From assembly GCA_903813345.2 (NCBI GenBank), contig CAIIXF020000010.1:29166425-29226424 (forward strand): a stretch of DNA of 60,000 nucleotides, given 5' to 3'. A program made the translations under genes and the position numbers. The notes below the pieces were generated by a model. It worked only from the letters and a program-made list of their open reading frames with translations, was not told where the DNA came from and made no database searches. Shown piece after piece: positions 59,076 to 60,000 of the stretch (position 1 is its first letter; the number at the start of each line of letters is the position of its first letter). The stretch is from Owenia fusiformis. Taxonomy: Eukaryota > Annelida > Polychaeta > Sabellida > Oweniidae.

Positions 59076-59584
59076 TTAATTCTACCTTATATTTGAAATG
59101 AATAACTTCAAAAATCGCAAAACAAAAATTCTAAATCGAAATAACTCTTTCTTATAAATCATATAGTAAAATCAGACACTATCAAAATAATTCAGTTAAT
59201 ATCATAAATATTTTACGCCCGCTGCCAGAGAATCATACTAACATCACAACAATTATTGTATTTTGTAATGAATACACCCGATCCTGTATAACATTTTGTA
59301 ACACAAGCTCCATTGATTCGTGTTTATGCTTTAAGTTGTGATTACCATTGACACATGCTCATATTTCGTGATAAACGTCATACTTAATATGGAAAATTGT
59401 TTTGTCGTGAAATAAAGCCTTATTTGATTACTCTAACAATGTGCATCACTACAATTTTATGTAATTGTGTTTGTAATGTCACGGTGACCTGCAATGATTC
59501 CCTTTCCCGATTTTTCTCTTCATTTGTATGAAATGCTACGTTCTTGAGCCATTTTCAATAAAATTATAGAGTGATCCTCAATAC

Positions 59585-59655
59585 TTCAGTGATAACTTTA
59601 TTCCTCACTAAATCCATTCTTTCTACTCAATTTCATTCTAAAACATGAGCATTGT
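59585..59655 (-). repeat. Dispersed 170-bp family, copy 14 (fragment)
   Basis: Reversed: ctttattcctcactaaatcc, tctactcaatttcattctaa, aacatgagcattgtcc. Confidence 0.6.
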
Positions 59656-59696
59656 CCAGAAATAAGAAACTGAGTGGAATCAACACAGGACAAAAC

Positions 59697-59820
59697 ACTA
59701 ACGTGCAAAATGTCACCACCTGCCATTTGTTACAGCACCGACAACATACTGCCAAACACCAACTCTCGAACATGAACCGCCGAATGCTGAACACAGTCCA
59801 CAAAAAGTTGGGAACTATAT
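59697..59820 (+). repeat. Dispersed repeat, second member of the 51240 pair
   Basis: Longer copy with 'ctcgaacatgaaccgccgaa' inserted relative to 51240. The signal-peptide-like open frame on the minus strand starting at 59908 runs into this repeat and is not called. Confidence 0.7.
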
Positions 59821-60000
59821 TTGTATATAAAACACATGTAAATAACTGTAAAGTGACCCATGTGTCGGAGAGACTGACATATATAAGAGTCAATAAAAGA
59901 ATATACATAAAAATATGTCACCACTTGTTGTGGTTACATAAAAACAAAATCTAGCATGGAAAAATACAAGCATATGACCGGGAAGTGCAAACTACTAGAA

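Noticed and set aside
59633-59908. Minus-strand open frame beginning with a signal-peptide-like MYILLLTLIYVSLS, a candidate first exon for gene B.
   Set aside because: It runs into a dispersed repeat found also at 51240, and no phase-1 donor follows the hydrophobic stretch.

Overview
The window is AT-rich, intron-dominated animal DNA. No bacterial-style gene packing is present. Coding sequence comes as short exons with GT/AG borders, separated by kilobases of intron filled with small inverted-repeat elements, microsatellites and poly-C/G runs. The repeat types (DIRS retrotransposon, mariner debris, many GTGAACACC-type miniature elements) and the immunoglobulin (Ig) receptor genes fit a marine invertebrate, most likely a lophotrochozoan such as a mollusc or brachiopod. 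The species cannot be fixed from the sequence.

Two host genes lie head-to-tail on the minus strand, and both run off the window. Gene A starts at a TATA-box promoter (about 20.8 kb). It has a signal-peptide exon (20654-20690), a 19-kb first intron, a V-type Ig exon (1171-1485) and a second Ig-like exon (295-609), and it continues beyond position 1. Gene B enters from the right edge; only its 3' half is visible. It has a Thr/Pro-rich stalk exon with an apparent GC-AG intron (48247-48327), a short Gly-rich stalk exon (41191-41223), a transmembrane exon (39160-39264), then a chain of tiny cytoplasmic exons. It ends in two near-duplicate terminal exons (28922-29053 and 28103-28237). The tail carries a VEYAKI motif and, in each terminal exon, a pair of tyrosine motifs (L-I/V-YADL and TEYAEI). 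These match the ITIM and ITSM consensus of vertebrate inhibitory immune receptors. The splice phases of all these exons are compatible. The locus therefore looks like a tandem cluster of Ig-superfamily membrane receptors, with inhibitory-type signalling tails and a choice of last exon.

A nearly complete 5-kb DIRS-type tyrosine-recombinase retrotransposon (13483-18526) sits antisense in the first intron of gene A. It has gag-like ORFs, reverse transcriptase/RNase H/methyltransferase-like, and tyrosine recombinase ORFs, 53-bp inverted ends and an internal complementary region. It has a frame break in gag and one in-frame stop near the start of the reverse transcriptase.

Other mobile DNA: a 1050-bp mariner-derived fold-back element (39676-40725); a 354-bp piggyBac-like miniature element with perfect TTAA duplication (45022-45375), whose empty site survives in the other copy of a 1.47-kb tandem duplication (43281-46580); small mariner-type and other miniature elements; a dispersed ~170-bp family with about 16 copies, dense at 54.8-59.7 kb; and tandem arrays at 10.3, 26.9, 35.1 and 53.3 kb. 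No rRNA, tRNA or CRISPR was recognised.
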